A program made the position numbers and the translations under genes. The notes beneath the pieces were generated by a model, which ran no database searches, was not told where the DNA came from, and saw nothing but the letters and a program-made list of their open reading frames with translations. Below, piece by piece: positions 34,784-46,444 of a DNA stretch of 64,000 bases. Where the stretch lies: assembly GCA_963965975.1 (NCBI GenBank), contig OZ014419.1, forward strand, positions 2,975,177 to 3,039,176. Direction: 5' to 3'. This DNA comes from Xestospongia bergquistia (taxonomy: Eukaryota; Porifera; Demospongiae; Haplosclerida; Petrosiidae). Numbering within the stretch: position 1 is the first letter of the stretch; every line of letters starts with the position of its first letter.

Positions 34784-34809
34784 GATCACGTGATCCGTTA
34801 CCTAGCAAC
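34784..34809 (+). promoter_or_regulatory. RFX X-box and palindromic E-box upstream of ODAD1-type gene
   Basis: GTTACC-T-AGCAAC at 34797-34809 fits the RFX X-box consensus (GTNRCC, 0-3 nt, RGYAAC) with a 1-nt spacer. It ends 54 bases before the start codon of an axonemal gene, the usual place for an RFX/FOXJ1 ciliary site. Just before it lies GATCACGTGATC (34784-34795), a 12-bp palindrome with a CACGTG E-box. Factor binding is inferred. Confidence 0.65.
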
Positions 34810-34863
34810 CTAACTACCAATTGACAACTGTTAGTGGAAGAACTAGAAAGAAAGTCTTTAAAA

Positions 34864-35158
34864 ATGCTACGAATACAGCAACAAAGACCTTCATCTGGAG
34901 GTAGTGAGGCCGAACTCGATGCAATGGGTAAGTCAGTAAGCCATGAAACAAGGAACTCTATTTATTATGACTTAGCTCGAGAAGACTTAGCAGTGTTACA
35001 AAGAAAGCTAAGAGTTAGTGAAGGAAACAAGAAGTCTTATGCTGATCAGGCACACAATGTCTTGAGGAAACAAGTGTAAGTATTTGAACTGAGAATAGAA
35101 CATTATTTGGTCTCATTCTTGGACCTTGCTATTAAACTCAGGAATGAGACTAAAGTTA

Positions 35159-35208
<50 letters not shown>

Positions 35209-35564
35209 TTTGAATTCACCAATACTCAACAAGTCATAGCTCATTTTAACAGTGTTGTAGTCACAGCTGGAAACAAACTTGACAAATTATGACAATTACT
35301 ATAATTGTAAATAATTTGTATTGGAGTCAATTTTTATTTCCTAGTGCTATGATACAAGCCTTGAATCAAGAGAATGAAGATTTAAAGAAAAATTTGTCCT
35401 TAGCTTCTAGCACTCAAAATGAGCTAAAGGTAACACAACAAATAAATTTCAAACTACTAGTACTGTCTTAATAGGATATGTATGTGTCCACTCATTTTAA
35501 AGAACTCCTTGATAAGTACAGTAAGAGATACTTTTGCAGCTCTCTGCTTGTCAACTCTTTCCCT

Positions 35565-35610
<46 letters not shown>

Positions 35611-37748
35611 ACAGCTTGCTACTATGAACAGATCACAGAAGAACAAAAGCTCATAAGAGAATTGGATGGTAAAACTAAATCATTAGAAGAATCCATAAAT
35701 AAACAAAGACGAAATATGGGAGGGTAAGCACCAAAATAAGAGTCCAGTCTCCATGGTTACATGATAATATGACAATAATTATGTTTCTATTCTAGTGTTC
35801 ATATGAGCCAGGCACAACATATTGCTGTTCAAAAACAACTTCGAGTCATGGAAAACAGATTGGACAAGGTACGAGTAGTTTGTTGTAGCTAGTCTAGCTA
35901 GAAATGAAATTAACTGAACAGTTTGATATGTCTATAGGCTCTTGTGAGGTTCAATACTGCCTTAGCAACCAATACCCAGCTACGCAATCTAATTGATCAT
36001 CTCAGACAAGAGAAAAGGGTTTTTGAAGGATTGCAGAAAAAATTACAAAGGGTAATTATGTCATAATGATAATTATTGTTTAATTAACAATCAAAAATAC
36101 AGGAGCTTATTGGTTTTAAAAGGGAGATAGGTGAAGTAATTGAGAAATCTACTGCTGCCTATTCCTCAAGGTATAATATAACATACTATCATTCTGTATT
36201 ATTCTCTCAATATATAGAGAAGATGCTCAAGTAAAATTGTTAGCTCTTAAAGACAAAGCAGATAAAGAATTCTCTCAATATCAAATGGAATTAAAGGTAC
36301 AGTTTGATATTATTAACTTGTTTTTGATCAGTGTTCATGTTATGTTAACTCCATTACTATTGTTTTAGGAACTGATTCGAGTTATTGATCATGATCAAAG
36401 ATTGAGAAATTTCATGTCATGCAAAGACCAAGAGAGAGCTGAAGCTCATCGTGAAATAGAAGCTACAAGGAGACGCAAAAGTATGGCATTCTAAAAAAAA
36501 CATGCCTTTAAATCTTTTCCATTGTAGTTGCTGAGAAAACAGAAGAAAGAGAACGTACTGTTATGGTGAGTTAAGTATGTTTGGGGTGTGTAGTGAGTGT
36601 TTTGTCTCCTCCTCTGGCAGTCTTATGAAGAAGCTTTCCAGAGCATCAAGGAAGCTACTGGTATTACAGATATTGATCATCTTGTCAGTCGGTTCATTGA
36701 AGGTAAGTGTTTGTCTTATTGACATGTGTCAGACTCAATAGTCACTCAGTAGTGTCTGAAGTGACATTCTATTGAAATGACATGAAAATATTATGTTAAC
36801 ACTTTGTGTTTTTCTTCCTGTTTCCCAGTGGAAGATGAGAATTTTGCCCTCTTCAACTACGTCAATGAACTTAGTGGTAGTATGGAGTTAATACAAGAAA
36901 CTATTACTGGTTTAAATGAGGAGATAAACCAGTTTCAACGGGAAGGTGTATCGCTCGAACAGCAAAGACAATCCATTCTTCGTGGTCTGGAAATGGAGTT
37001 GAATGATGCACAAAAGGATACAAAAGAATCTGAAGCACAACACAGTTTGTCTTCTCGTGTATTGGAACAATTGAAGTCAGGTGATTGTCATGTGATCATA
37101 TGACAATATACATATTATATCCTTCATATATGCTAGGTATTGAATCTGTTTTCTCAAAGATTGGTTGTGATAGTACTGCTATCACTGAGCTATTGGGTGG
37201 TCATGCTGGTGTCACTGAGTCAACCTTACTACAATATCTTGGTCTCATTGAACAGAGAACTAATGAATTACTACAACTTCAAACCTTCCTACAAGCTAAA
37301 GTAACAATACATTAGAGCAATATATCATTAAGTTTGTACTGTCTCTTTAGGAATCTGATGATCCTGATGCCATTGCACAATTATTGATGACACGTAGTTC
37401 TCTACCTGGTCTTAATCAACCCTCTCTAGTTTTACCTTCTACAACGTAAACTCATTAAATTTTCACTAGTTTTTTTATGTTTGTTTTCATTAGCTCTGAA
37501 TACAGTATTGATAGCAATGAAGATGAAGGACAACCTTTGACACAAGAAGAACTTCGACAAAGAGCTATAAAGGGAGTAAGTACTCATTGTATAATAATTA
37601 TATTATCTATTATTGTATATAGCTCCACCAACGTGAAGTTCGCAAAACTGTCACAGTTTTAACGACACCTCCTGGAACAGCTGCTCCCCAAAGCACAAAG
37701 AGCCGAGGAATGACATCAGAGAAGAAGAGATTACTCTCAACACGTTAG
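34864..37748 (+). CDS. Outer dynein arm docking complex subunit, ODAD1/CCDC63 type (578 aa)
   Basis: 16 exons (1737 nt): 34864-35075, 35345-35429, 35475-35520, 35615-35723, 35796-35868, 35938-36051, 36103-36170, 36218-36296, 36369-36480, 36528-36565, 36621-36702, 36829-37080, 37137-37300, 37351-37445, 37494-37575, 37623-37748. It is coiled coil almost throughout. Diagnostic blocks of this family (ODAD1/CCDC114, CCDC63, algal DC2): L-L-D-K-Y in exon 3, E-A-T-G-I-T-D-I-D-H-L-V, E-D-E-N-F-A-L-F-N-Y-V-N-E-L, and L-L-G-G-H-A-G-V-T-E-S-T-L-L-Q-Y-L-G-L-I-E-Q-R-T-N-E-L-L split over positions 37170-37275. It anchors outer dynein arms to axonemal doublet microtubules. I cannot separate CCDC63 from CCDC114. 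The small exon at 35475-35520 and the acceptor after a CT microsatellite are needed to keep frame. The ATG at 34864 is the first with A at -3. Confidence 0.88.
35163..35208 (+). repeat. (TA)n microsatellite in an intron
   Basis: About 22 TA units within the first intron of the ODAD1-type gene. Confidence 0.9.
35571..35608 (+). repeat. (CT)n tract at a 3' splice site
   Basis: About 19 CT units end six bases before the acceptor AG at 35613-35614 in the ODAD1-type gene and form its polypyrimidine tract. Confidence 0.9.
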
Positions 37749-37917
37749 AACAAACAAATACACTCTATATTTAGTAATGTTAAGAATATTTTATTGAAAC
37801 CATTTCATTTAAGCAAGAAAATAATAGCAAGAGTGATAAGTGACCCTGGTAATAATTTTTGTTTTTTCAATAATATATCACTAAAAATATACAAGTATCA
37901 TAATAACAGTAATCACT

Positions 37918-39671
37918 TTACACTCCAGCATTTTTTAAAAGAGCTTGTGCTACTGCCTTCAATATAGCATTACATGAATTATTGACAGACTGAGCTGTGG
38001 CTATTGCACCAGGAGATATATTGTTAGTCTGTCCAGATACTATAGGAAAACAAAAATAAAGTGATATCACTCAACACACAACATCTTACCTTGTCTTTTT
38101 CCAATATTATTTTGATCAGTAGCTACATTAATTTAATTAATGATATAATAATTAATATACAATGCGTTCACTTACATCTTTTTTTCCATGATTTACGAGT
38201 TGGGTCTAGTTATTATAATCAACTGACAAGTTGTTATTATGTCACTATTGTACCTTGTCTTCTTTGTTCCTCTGGTATTGGATCATCATCACTGGCTATT
38301 ACTGCCTCTTGAGCATTTAACAAAGTACTAATCATCTTACGCTCTTGAGTATTAGGAAGAAACTGAATAAAGAATAGATAAAGATTATTATCAAGGGGGT
38401 TGGTTAACTTACCCTAGGATCAACACCAAATATGACATAGTATCCTGTCTTATCCACTATTGTTAATACTCCTACATTGTAACAAAATTGTAAAATGTTA
38501 TTATACTAAGTACTAACCAAAACCACGAAATTGTTTAGTATTGTTACCAATATCATAAAAACTAGTGACACCCTCAAACTCATTGTATGTATGAAATGAT
38601 GTAATGTCATTGAAAGTGAAAAAAACATAGTCATCTTTGAAGACAATGACTGTCTTGCGACTGTAAACAACAACAGCTTCACGTCCAATGTTCTCTTGTT
38701 CAAAGCGACTTTTAGGTTTACTGCGTTTATCCCTATGCATAGTAGCCATAACTTCTTCAATTCTTTGATGAGATACCTACAACAAATATACCATCAATAT
38801 AAGGCAGTGTTGAGTACACTCAACCTACAAACAGTGAAATCATTATACAAATATTATCCACACTGCCTACCCAAACTATACATATACAGGAAATTAATGT
38901 CTGAGTTTTATATACCTTTTGGACAAAGAGATCATTTTCATTGGCATCTCTCTTTGAGTTAGTAGTTGTACATCCGTCAACATCTTGACTCTTGGGATCA
39001 AAACAAACTGCATGCATCCGGAAACCTGGTCTTCTAATGGACTTGTTGCTTCGGAATTCAACAAGTAGACGAGAAGGTTCCAAGTCGCCTTGAGGAGTTA
39101 AGGTGCCACATGTGATCTGATCACCAAAATCTCTTGATACACGTAGATAATCCAGACAAATGGGATCACGGAAGAATGGACTTATTACTGGATCTTGTAA
39201 TTGATGTTCAGGAATATCATAGTACATGAGTTGTCCAGCTGGACATCGAATGTGCCATCTACACATCAACCTGTGACAAAGAGCTTCAAGACAATTCAGT
39301 TATAACTATTTCATACCTGTTGACATGATTAGCTCCACGTAGGCGACCAGGAGTGTTGAGAAAGTACAGGATATGTGTGTCAGAGCGATCTAAGATGCTG
39401 AGATTTCTTCGACGTACAAAAACTGGATCACAGAGTGTGAAGCCAGATATCATTCTCATGTTAGTGCGATAACAAAAATATTGACTGTAACAGAGACATC
39501 AAATGGACCAGTATTTTCATGATTAGTGTCATACTTTTTTGATGGGTATCGAGGAGAAATGGGACATTGTGTGAGAACTGCAAATAAATCATTAACTCCA
39601 TCAGTAACTGGAAACTGAGCCATAGTAAGAGTAGACAAACAGACAAAAGACATTAACAATAACACTGACAT
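37918..39671 (-). CDS. Secreted CUB-domain protein (423 aa)
   Basis: Nine exons (1272 nt): 39535-39671, 39317-39484, 38916-39270, 38518-38776, 38413-38471, 38254-38362, 38176-38205, 38090-38122, 37918-38039. A signal peptide (V-L-L-L-M-S-F-V-C-L) opens the protein. Residues from about 60 to 190 form a CUB-like domain: T-L-C-D-P-V-F, a C-R-W-H-I-R-C-P-A-G block, I-C-L-D-Y-L-R-V, then C-G-T-L and L-L-V-E-F-R-S-N-K-S with P-G-F-R-M-H-A-V-C-F at the end. The region after it (R-F-E-Q-E-N to F-G-V-D-P-R) is beta-rich and not recognised. The tail is polar. The first intron (50 bp, 39485-39534) is inferred because the frame needs it and GT/AG plus a pyrimidine tract are present. A role as an extracellular binding protein is likely; no enzyme domain is seen. 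It is convergent with the ODAD1-type gene. Confidence 0.7.
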
Positions 39672-40071
39672 CTTGGTACAGTGAGCAATATAAACTTGTT
39701 CTTATCAACTGCGACATTTATATACACTTTCTGTGGGTGTTGTTTGGGTTTTAAGGCTGGCCAAAATGACTATTGTAGTCATTATTCTAAAAATCTCTAT
39801 ATGGCCTTAGGGAACTGGGTGTGACAATAATCTATGTCCTAAAATGAGCAAAGATTTTACTAAATGCCCCCAATCTCAGTACATGCCTAGGCTTATTAGC
39901 TCATCATTTGCAGGAGTCAAGTCCAGAAGCCAGATGTTTGCACATGCAAGAGAGGGAAGCTTGTACAAACACTGTTATTGATCAATACATCATAATAATT
40001 ATGATGCTTACTGGGCGGTGGGACGTTTGTGGTCTCAAACACGTGTTTGCTTATATAAACTCACTGTTAAA

Positions 40072-41153
40072 ATGGCAGCCAATGAAGGGAATGAAGAACA
40101 GTTGGAAAGACAATTGGGAAATGCGTCAAATATGATCAATGCAGCCTTAGGAAATTCTTTTGAGTAAGTTTGTAGTATCCTATAATGTCAATATTGTTAT
40201 AATTTGTCTTAAGTTCTAGACATACTAAAGAGAGATCATTTCTCGACCATATGCTGTTTGCTGTAATACGTGCTCCAGTAGTACATCCGCTCAAACTTGT
40301 CACAGCTCTCATACAGTTTGGCTATGAGCCAGCTCCACCTACTAGAAAATACAGCTTTTTGGTTCGTCAGTATTTTTATTATTATCCAGGGTTTGTAGGC
40401 TATTGTCGTAGTATTGCTAATGAGAGAGGCTGGAGGAGCTTGTATCGTGGAGTTGGACCAGCCATTATAGAAGATGTTGCAGGAGAAGTTGCAAATGATT
40501 TAGTCAGACCATTAGTCAGTTCGTTTGTCAACTCTCTTCCGCTTAAAGAGGTACCAGGAGATGAAACTCCTGATAATGTTGACAACTTGACCACAACACG
40601 AGCTACATTGGTCCGAGCTACAAAAGGGTTTATAACATTGTCTGTCACCAATTGTCTTGTAGAAGTTTTAATACATCCATTTCATGTGGTCACCGTTCGA
40701 ACAATGGCGCAACATGTGGGACAAGAAACTATGTACAATGGATTTATTACTGCAATTAAGGAGATCTACAATAGTGATGGCATACGAGGATTTTATGCAG
40801 GAATAATACCTAGTCTTATATATCATGTAGTGAGTAGTCTGGCCTATGAAGTTGTTGTTGTTGTCGTTGAAGAGACAGCAAAACGGTTACCTGTTGCTAT
40901 TGTAAGTGGTGGAGTGGCAATTTTGAAAGGCCCACTAGCTTCCTATATGACACGATCTTACACATACTCTTTCCAACTTATCAGAAATCTGATGGCGATA
41001 AATGGGATACCACTACAAGCTGCTTCCCTAAACCCACAGTTCTCTTCTTGGAAAGACTGCTGGAAGTATTTACGAGCTACTGGAAACCTATTCCGTGGCA
41101 GTGTCGTTCTATGGCCTCGTTTTGTTCACAATGATCCTAGAAATAAGTTATAA
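40072..41153 (+). CDS. MTCH2: Mitochondrial carrier homologue, MTCH2-like outer membrane protein (341 aa)
   Basis: Exons are 40072-40163 and 40220-41153 (1026 nt). MTCH1/MTCH2 are solute-carrier-derived proteins of the mitochondrial outer membrane that act as tail-anchored protein insertases and tBID receptors. Visible family features: P-V-V-H-P-L-K-L-V-T-A-L-I-Q-F-G-Y-E-P in the first helix, P-G-F-V-G-Y, G-W-R-S-L-Y-R-G-V-G-P, H-P-F-H-V-V-T-V-R-T-M-A-Q, G-R/G-I-R-G-F-Y-A-G-I-I-P, and L-I-R-N-L-M-A-I-N-G. Classical carrier P-x-D/E-x-x-K/R signatures are degraded, as is usual here. A CACGTG and TTATATAA lie 20-35 bp before the ATG. MTCH1 versus MTCH2 cannot be fully separated by eye. Confidence 0.88.
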
Positions 41154-41287
41154 CAGTTGTGTGACCTTATATAGTAACTGAACTCTATGTACATTCTAGT
41201 ATTATTTGTATGTCATTTATTCATAATAAGAAGCGAAAACGAGCTCCACCCTCGTGTAAATGAGATCCTCCATCTTGTTTGTTAGAG

Positions 41288-42595
41288 ATGGCTACAGTCC
41301 TGGTATTGCTCTTCTTACATTGTCTTCTATATCATTTTACACAAGCCTCTTGGACACAACAATATGGAGACGGTGGTTCTACCAGTTTTGTTCCTTTTAA
41401 AGGCGTTATCAATCAAGGATGGTGGTACATTGCACAAAGAGCCTCACAAGATATAGCTCACCCACGAAATCCTTGTACAACTGAGGAGGGGATTGTTTTC
41501 TACCCACTGGAATCACGAGTGATAGCTGTCTCTCCTGAAGGTGTTGTCTTAAGGGAATATGATGTGCAACAGACAGATGCAGAATACTACCTAGAGACGA
41601 GTAACACTTTGTACTCTGAGAAACTCAAAATGGTGATAGTGTTTGCAGATGGTTCTACACAACAGCAAGAGGGTCGATTAATCTCGCGTCTTTCAGCTTT
41701 GGATCCCACTGCAGATCATGTCATCTGGCAAACTGATAGCATGCATGCTTTTTCTCATCCACTCGTGCTTTCTGAGACTCATGAGTCACTTTTCATTGCT
41801 ACTGGCAAAGCACTTGTTGCATTAAGTCTCAAAGATGGTTCACAAATTTGGTCCAAATCTCTAGCCTCTGATTTAGATTGGCCTATTCCTCTTAAACTTG
41901 CTACTCTATCTAGTTCAAGTGGACAAAACAAAGAAGTCCTTCTTTTCCCTACTGTCCCAGGAGTGAATAATGGAATCTTAATTGCTCTTGATCCAGTCAC
42001 TGGAATGGAGTTATGGCAACAGACATTGGGATTTAATGAGGATGGAAGCTTTGCAATATCTCCCACAGGCATCATTTATGGTTGCACTGGTTTGTTTCCT
42101 GATATTGCTCATGGCAAACAAATCATAATACTGGAAGCAGAGACTGGGAAAATACTCTACAATGGAGAAGGCTACTGTACTAATGCCTCTCAAGTGATGA
42201 CACCCTCAGCAGATTCTTCTGGAAATGGATACTATAGGTAACATATTATTATAAATTGATGTTGTTTTATTTGTATTCTTTGTAGTTGTGGTAATCAGGT
42301 GTTCTCAGTGACACCTGATGGCAAACTACGGTGGCGTTCAGCTGTATATGGTTATCAAGACTTACCTTCACATCTTCCTGTGTCTATTCATCCAGATGGC
42401 ACTGTTTACTACATAACTATTAATCAGACAAGTATCCTAGCTCTCTCCAGTCAAGATGGTTCACTTATTAAGAGTTATACTGGTAGGAAAGATGTTTCCA
42501 TTATTCAGCCACCTATACTTGTTGGAAATGACTACATGTACATAGTTGGTATTGCTCCTCATTCTACTGCTGTTCTCTACCCAATGTTACGTTAA
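41288..42595 (+). CDS. Secreted PQQ-like beta-propeller protein (419 aa)
   Basis: Exons are 41288-42237 and 42286-42595 (1260 nt). A signal peptide (V-L-V-L-L-F-L-H-C-L-L) is followed by repeated blades with W-motifs typical of PQQ/quinoprotein-alcohol-dehydrogenase-like propellers: H-V-I-W-Q-T, S-Q-I-W-S-K-S-L, G-M-E-L-W-Q-Q-T-L-G and G-K-L-R-W-R-S. Several blades begin with A-L-D-P or A-L-S-x-x-D-G-S. No transmembrane segment and no catalytic residues are recognisable, so it is probably an extracellular or lumenal binding protein. The ATG at 41288 is preceded by an in-frame TTG only. The 3' end converges with LIN37, with a 125-bp gap. Confidence 0.7.
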
Positions 42596-42720
42596 TAATT
42601 ACTAATTAAATAGAATTCAATTGTTTTTTTATGCTCAAAATCTGCTGATGAGATTATTTTTATCTTTGACACAATTCTTGTAATATTTTATAACTTTCTG
42701 AGTGACGTTGTTGAGATTTT

Positions 42721-43999
42721 TTAGACAATCTCTTCCACCTGAATCAAATTGACAAATAGTAATCTAACAGGTAGTAAGTCATACTTTATTCGAACATCTT
42801 TCCATTTCTGAAGATAGTCTCTTTTAAGTGGGTCCATTTCATCATTAGTCAAACCAACATCCTAGCACAATAATGACAAAACATTCATAAAATACTCCAC
42901 TTACTAAACAATGGTCCATATTATCAGTATCCACTAATGGCCTATCATCTGTGTATGATATGTTGTCTGATACCTCAGGAAATGGTAGACTAGTAAGAGA
43001 AAGAACAAGCGTACAATATCTGCTATAATGATCATGTATTACCTGTATACATTTAAGTCTGGTACAGTCACCTACATGATAATAATAAATCCTTATTGTT
43101 GTTCATAACTACATACCATAGGATGGGTATTGAAGGACAAAGAATGAACAGTGAGACCCTGTCCAAGTGGATCGTTTACAACCCATTCACGACATACTGA
43201 GTAAAGTGATGGAGTGTTACCCAGACGAGACAAATTTAAATGACGACCATATATAGTAATGACCTCACTAGAACTAAACATGTCATGATAATAATTGTTA
43301 TAAGCTTTTGTTTACCTTGACTCTTTTTCTTCATCACTAAAAGCTACCGGAAGACAATTACTAGTTTGATGATATATTTAATTCCTTACTGTCTGATATG
43401 CTGTCTCGTTGTGCTCGTTTTCTTTTCCTACGTTGTTTATAAGTCCGTTTCCTTGGAGATGAATACTCTATCCTACATTATAAACAGTCTGTTAAAATTG
43501 AACTAAATGAAAATAATTTCATTGACAAATCAATACTGAATTAACCCCCAAATCCTTGATATACTTAAACCAAATGAAATAACAACTTTGTTACACTAGA
43601 CAAGAACCAGTCATGGGTTCGGACTTCATTGGGAAATTAACACTAAACCTTGGAACCAAAATGTATTGATTTTACATTGAAGTATGGTGTTCCATTATCA
43701 GTTCTCTGTCCATTTCATGCAATAAAAATATATCAAAGTAAACTCACAGATCTCTTGCTGCCTCCTCTACATCTTCATCTATTTCTACATTTGACAGTTC
43801 TCTAATTGTAACATTTTAAATGACTGATTTGATAATATTGTGAACTTAATAAACTCACCTATCTTTCCTCTGTGAGACTAGATCATCTAAGACATCACGA
43901 AGTTGAGTACGGCCTATCAAACAGACATTGATTACAATATTTTGTAATAAAATGTGATGATTTTATACCTGTTTGCTCTGTACTTCTTTCAACAGCCAT
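42721..43999 (-). CDS. LIN37: LIN37, MuvB/DREAM complex subunit (218 aa)
   Basis: Nine exons (657 nt): 43969-43999, 43859-43913, 43748-43801, 43390-43472, 43316-43343, 43117-43267, 43043-43071, 42905-42989, 42721-42861. LIN37 is part of the MuvB core that represses (DREAM) or activates (B-MYB-MuvB) cell-cycle genes. The diagnostic region is V-I-T-I-Y-G-R-H-L-N-L-S-R-L, then N-T-P-S-L-Y-S-V-C-R-E-W, matching the animal I-x-L-F-x-R-x-x-D-L and T-P-L-Y-P-I-C-R-A-W signature. A basic stretch (R-K-R-T-Y-K-Q-R-R-K-R-K-R-A-Q) precedes it and a C-terminal helix (L-Q-K-W-K-D-V-R-I-K) follows. The length is close to the vertebrate protein. It is divergent from RAD52, sharing a 109-bp promoter. Several exons are under 60 bp. 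Confidence 0.88.
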
Positions 44000-44108
44000 A
44001 AGTGGGCGGGGCAATCTGATCAACGGGTTCTCAGGAAATCACTGGAACTCGTTTCAAACATAAAATCCCTCCTACTAGAAAATTGCGGGAAATCTAAATA
44101 GAAGAGAT
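44000..44108. promoter_or_regulatory. Divergent LIN37/RAD52 promoter with GC box, CHR-like and E2F-like sites
   Basis: The 109 bp between start codons contain GGGCGGGGC (44004-44012, SP/KLF type), TTCAAA (44053-44058, reverse complement of the CHR core TTTGAA) and GCGGGAAA (44085-44092, the classical E2F half-site, TTTCCCGC on the other strand). E2F and CHR elements are the two DNA contacts of the DREAM complex, whose subunit LIN37 is encoded next to them. Binding is inferred. Confidence 0.55.
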
Positions 44109-46168
44109 ATGCAGCCCCCTCAGGTTGGAGTTGCCTTCGGACAAGTACGTGACAGTGTTTAAGTGTGTAAACCAAATCCAGTTCTACACACAGTCTTTAC
44201 ATAATTTGATCTGATATATCTCATGATTCCTCTACATATCTTTTTTCATGTCACCATTACACTTAGAACTCCTATTCAGTAGAAGAAGAAGAGGCAATTC
44301 GATATGCATTAGATCAAAGACTGGGACCAGAGTATGTTAGTCAGAGACCTGGACCAGGAGGACAAAAAGTATGGATATTTTCTTGTGTAATGGTGACTAG
44401 TTCCATTACAGTTGGCATATATTGAGGGGCACAAATTAATTAGTTTAGCTAACGAAACATTCGGATTTAATGGTTGGTCTCATTCAGTTACTCAACAAAA
44501 TATCGGTGAGTATGTCTGGCATTAGTCACAGCAATGTTACACTATATTATGTGTCCACCATATTGTCCATAGATATTGGGTATGTATTCTATATATCTAC
44601 AGTTATAAGTTGTTCATATTTACATAATGTGCTTATCATTGATATTTAGAAGCTGGGAGGTTTCTCCCAGACAGATAATGTTTTACATTAAATGACACAT
44701 TTGCCTCCTCAGACTTTATTGATCAAGTTGGTGATAAGTACTATGTTGGAGTGAGTGCATTTGTCAAAGTCCAACTTAAAAATGGTGCCTTCCATGAAGA
44801 CATTGGATATGGTATTAGTGAAGGAATGAAATCAAAAGGTTTGTCACTTGAGAAAGCTAGGAAAGAGGCAGTAACTGATGGTATGAAGAGAGCTCTAAGG
44901 TAATCTATGATACATGAACAGCAGTAATGTTACAATTAGCAGTGTATTGTGTATTAATGATATTTATTACTATACAAATTGTTATTGATAGTTAGTTAGG
45001 TTAACAGCAAACACATATGTTGAGCTTATGTTCAGTTATACCACAGATGCTATATATATGTTGTATATTGTTTGTTGATTATCAGGAGCTTTGGTAACTT
45101 GCTAGGGAATTGTATTGCTGATAAAAACTTCCTGAAAGTAGTTCAAAAACAACCTAGACAGGTAATAACATAATCAATAAATTAGCATCAGTTATTAATG
45201 GTTTCATTTTTGGAACAGCAATCTAAGGAAATACAACAACAAAACTTAAAGTGCATGGGAGAACTTCATCCTTCTCTACTTGAGTATCGTTACAATCGTC
45301 TTCATTATCTTCTCCCATCTCATCCTCCCAACCTCATGCATGTCACTACATCAGAGTCCCAGCAAATGGAGACACTACCGGACTCATGTGTGGGTTGTAC
45401 CCCTTTAATCGATGCTTTAAAAGCTGAAGAATATTGCCAACAAAAAAGAAAGAGAGTAATGAACAGTTTACTAAAAGAAAGCAATAATTGTTTGGATAGT
45501 GGGCAGAGCAGTTCAGATGTGGATGCTAAGACTTCATTGCCAACCTGTTCTATATCTCTCAATAATACATCTAGTAACACTAAAGTTATTCAATCTTTGA
45601 AACAAGAACCACAAACTCCTGTATATCACAAAACACCTAATTCAATAAGGCCGTCTAGTGAAGGGGCTACCTCATTAACCAGTACTGATAAAGGAACTCC
45701 AACTGGAAAAGAAACAAGTCCAAATGTGTATTTAGCTACTCCAATGAGTAAAGATGGATGGAATAACTCTACAGAGGATAATAGAAAGTTACGTTTAGCT
45801 CAGCAAAAGCTAAAAAAACAAGAATGGCAGCGAAAGCATCAACAAAAACAAGAAAGTGAAACTTGTCATGTTAAGCAAGAGGGAGTAGCTGAAGATGAAG
45901 AATCTGTCGCATATCTTGACCTCATCACTGATGGTAAGGGGTTTCTATGGGATTGTAGAATTGATACTTACATCATAACTACAATGTGTGAACAATGTGA
46001 CAATGTTTGTCCATTGTGTGTTGAACTTAGTACAAGATTTGTTATATACATCACTTCATCATTGTTTCTTGCTCTATAAATATTTCATTTATGAGAAAAG
46101 TCAGCAGTAGTTAGTCCCGGAAAGGGAGAGTCCTGGTCATGTACTTCAATCACTATGACACCATTAAT

Positions 46169-46202
<34 letters not shown>

Positions 46203-46318
46203 ATGATCCAGAGTTCTGGGATCGTGTGTTATCGAGTCAAAGTACAAATAATCTCACTAAAGACACATCGTTACCTAATGATAACGTGCACAAACCAAAG
46301 AGACTACGTGTATCATAA
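44109..46318 (+). CDS. RAD52: RAD52 recombination mediator / single-strand annealing protein (441 aa)
   Basis: Seven exons (1326 nt): 44109-44144, 44267-44368, 44412-44505, 44713-44899, 45086-45161, 45219-45933, 46203-46318. The N-terminal annealing domain (residues about 10-190) is highly conserved: [84 protein letters not shown]. These residues form the undecameric ring that binds ssDNA. The C-terminal half (exons 6 and 7) is low-complexity and poorly conserved, ending in a basic K-P-K-R-L-R-V, a likely nuclear localisation signal. The acceptor before exon 7 follows a (TC)15 microsatellite. Confidence 0.95.
46171..46200 (+). repeat. (TC)15 tract forming a 3' splice site
   Basis: Thirty bases of perfect TC repeat are followed directly by the AG acceptor (46201-46202) of the last RAD52 exon. 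Length changes here alter only the polypyrimidine tract. Confidence 0.95.
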
Positions 46319-46444
46319 TAATTATTAATAATTTTTAATTAATAGCGATTATTAATAATTACCGGAAGGCGAAATCGTATAAAATCCCTGCACAGTATTA
46401 CCATTTTATTGGTGTAAGTTTAACATACGAGAGGCGCAGAAAGC

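Noticed and set aside
38061..38312. Plus-strand frame of 83 codons within the CUB gene
   Set aside because: Crosses three exon/intron boundaries of a well-supported minus-strand gene.
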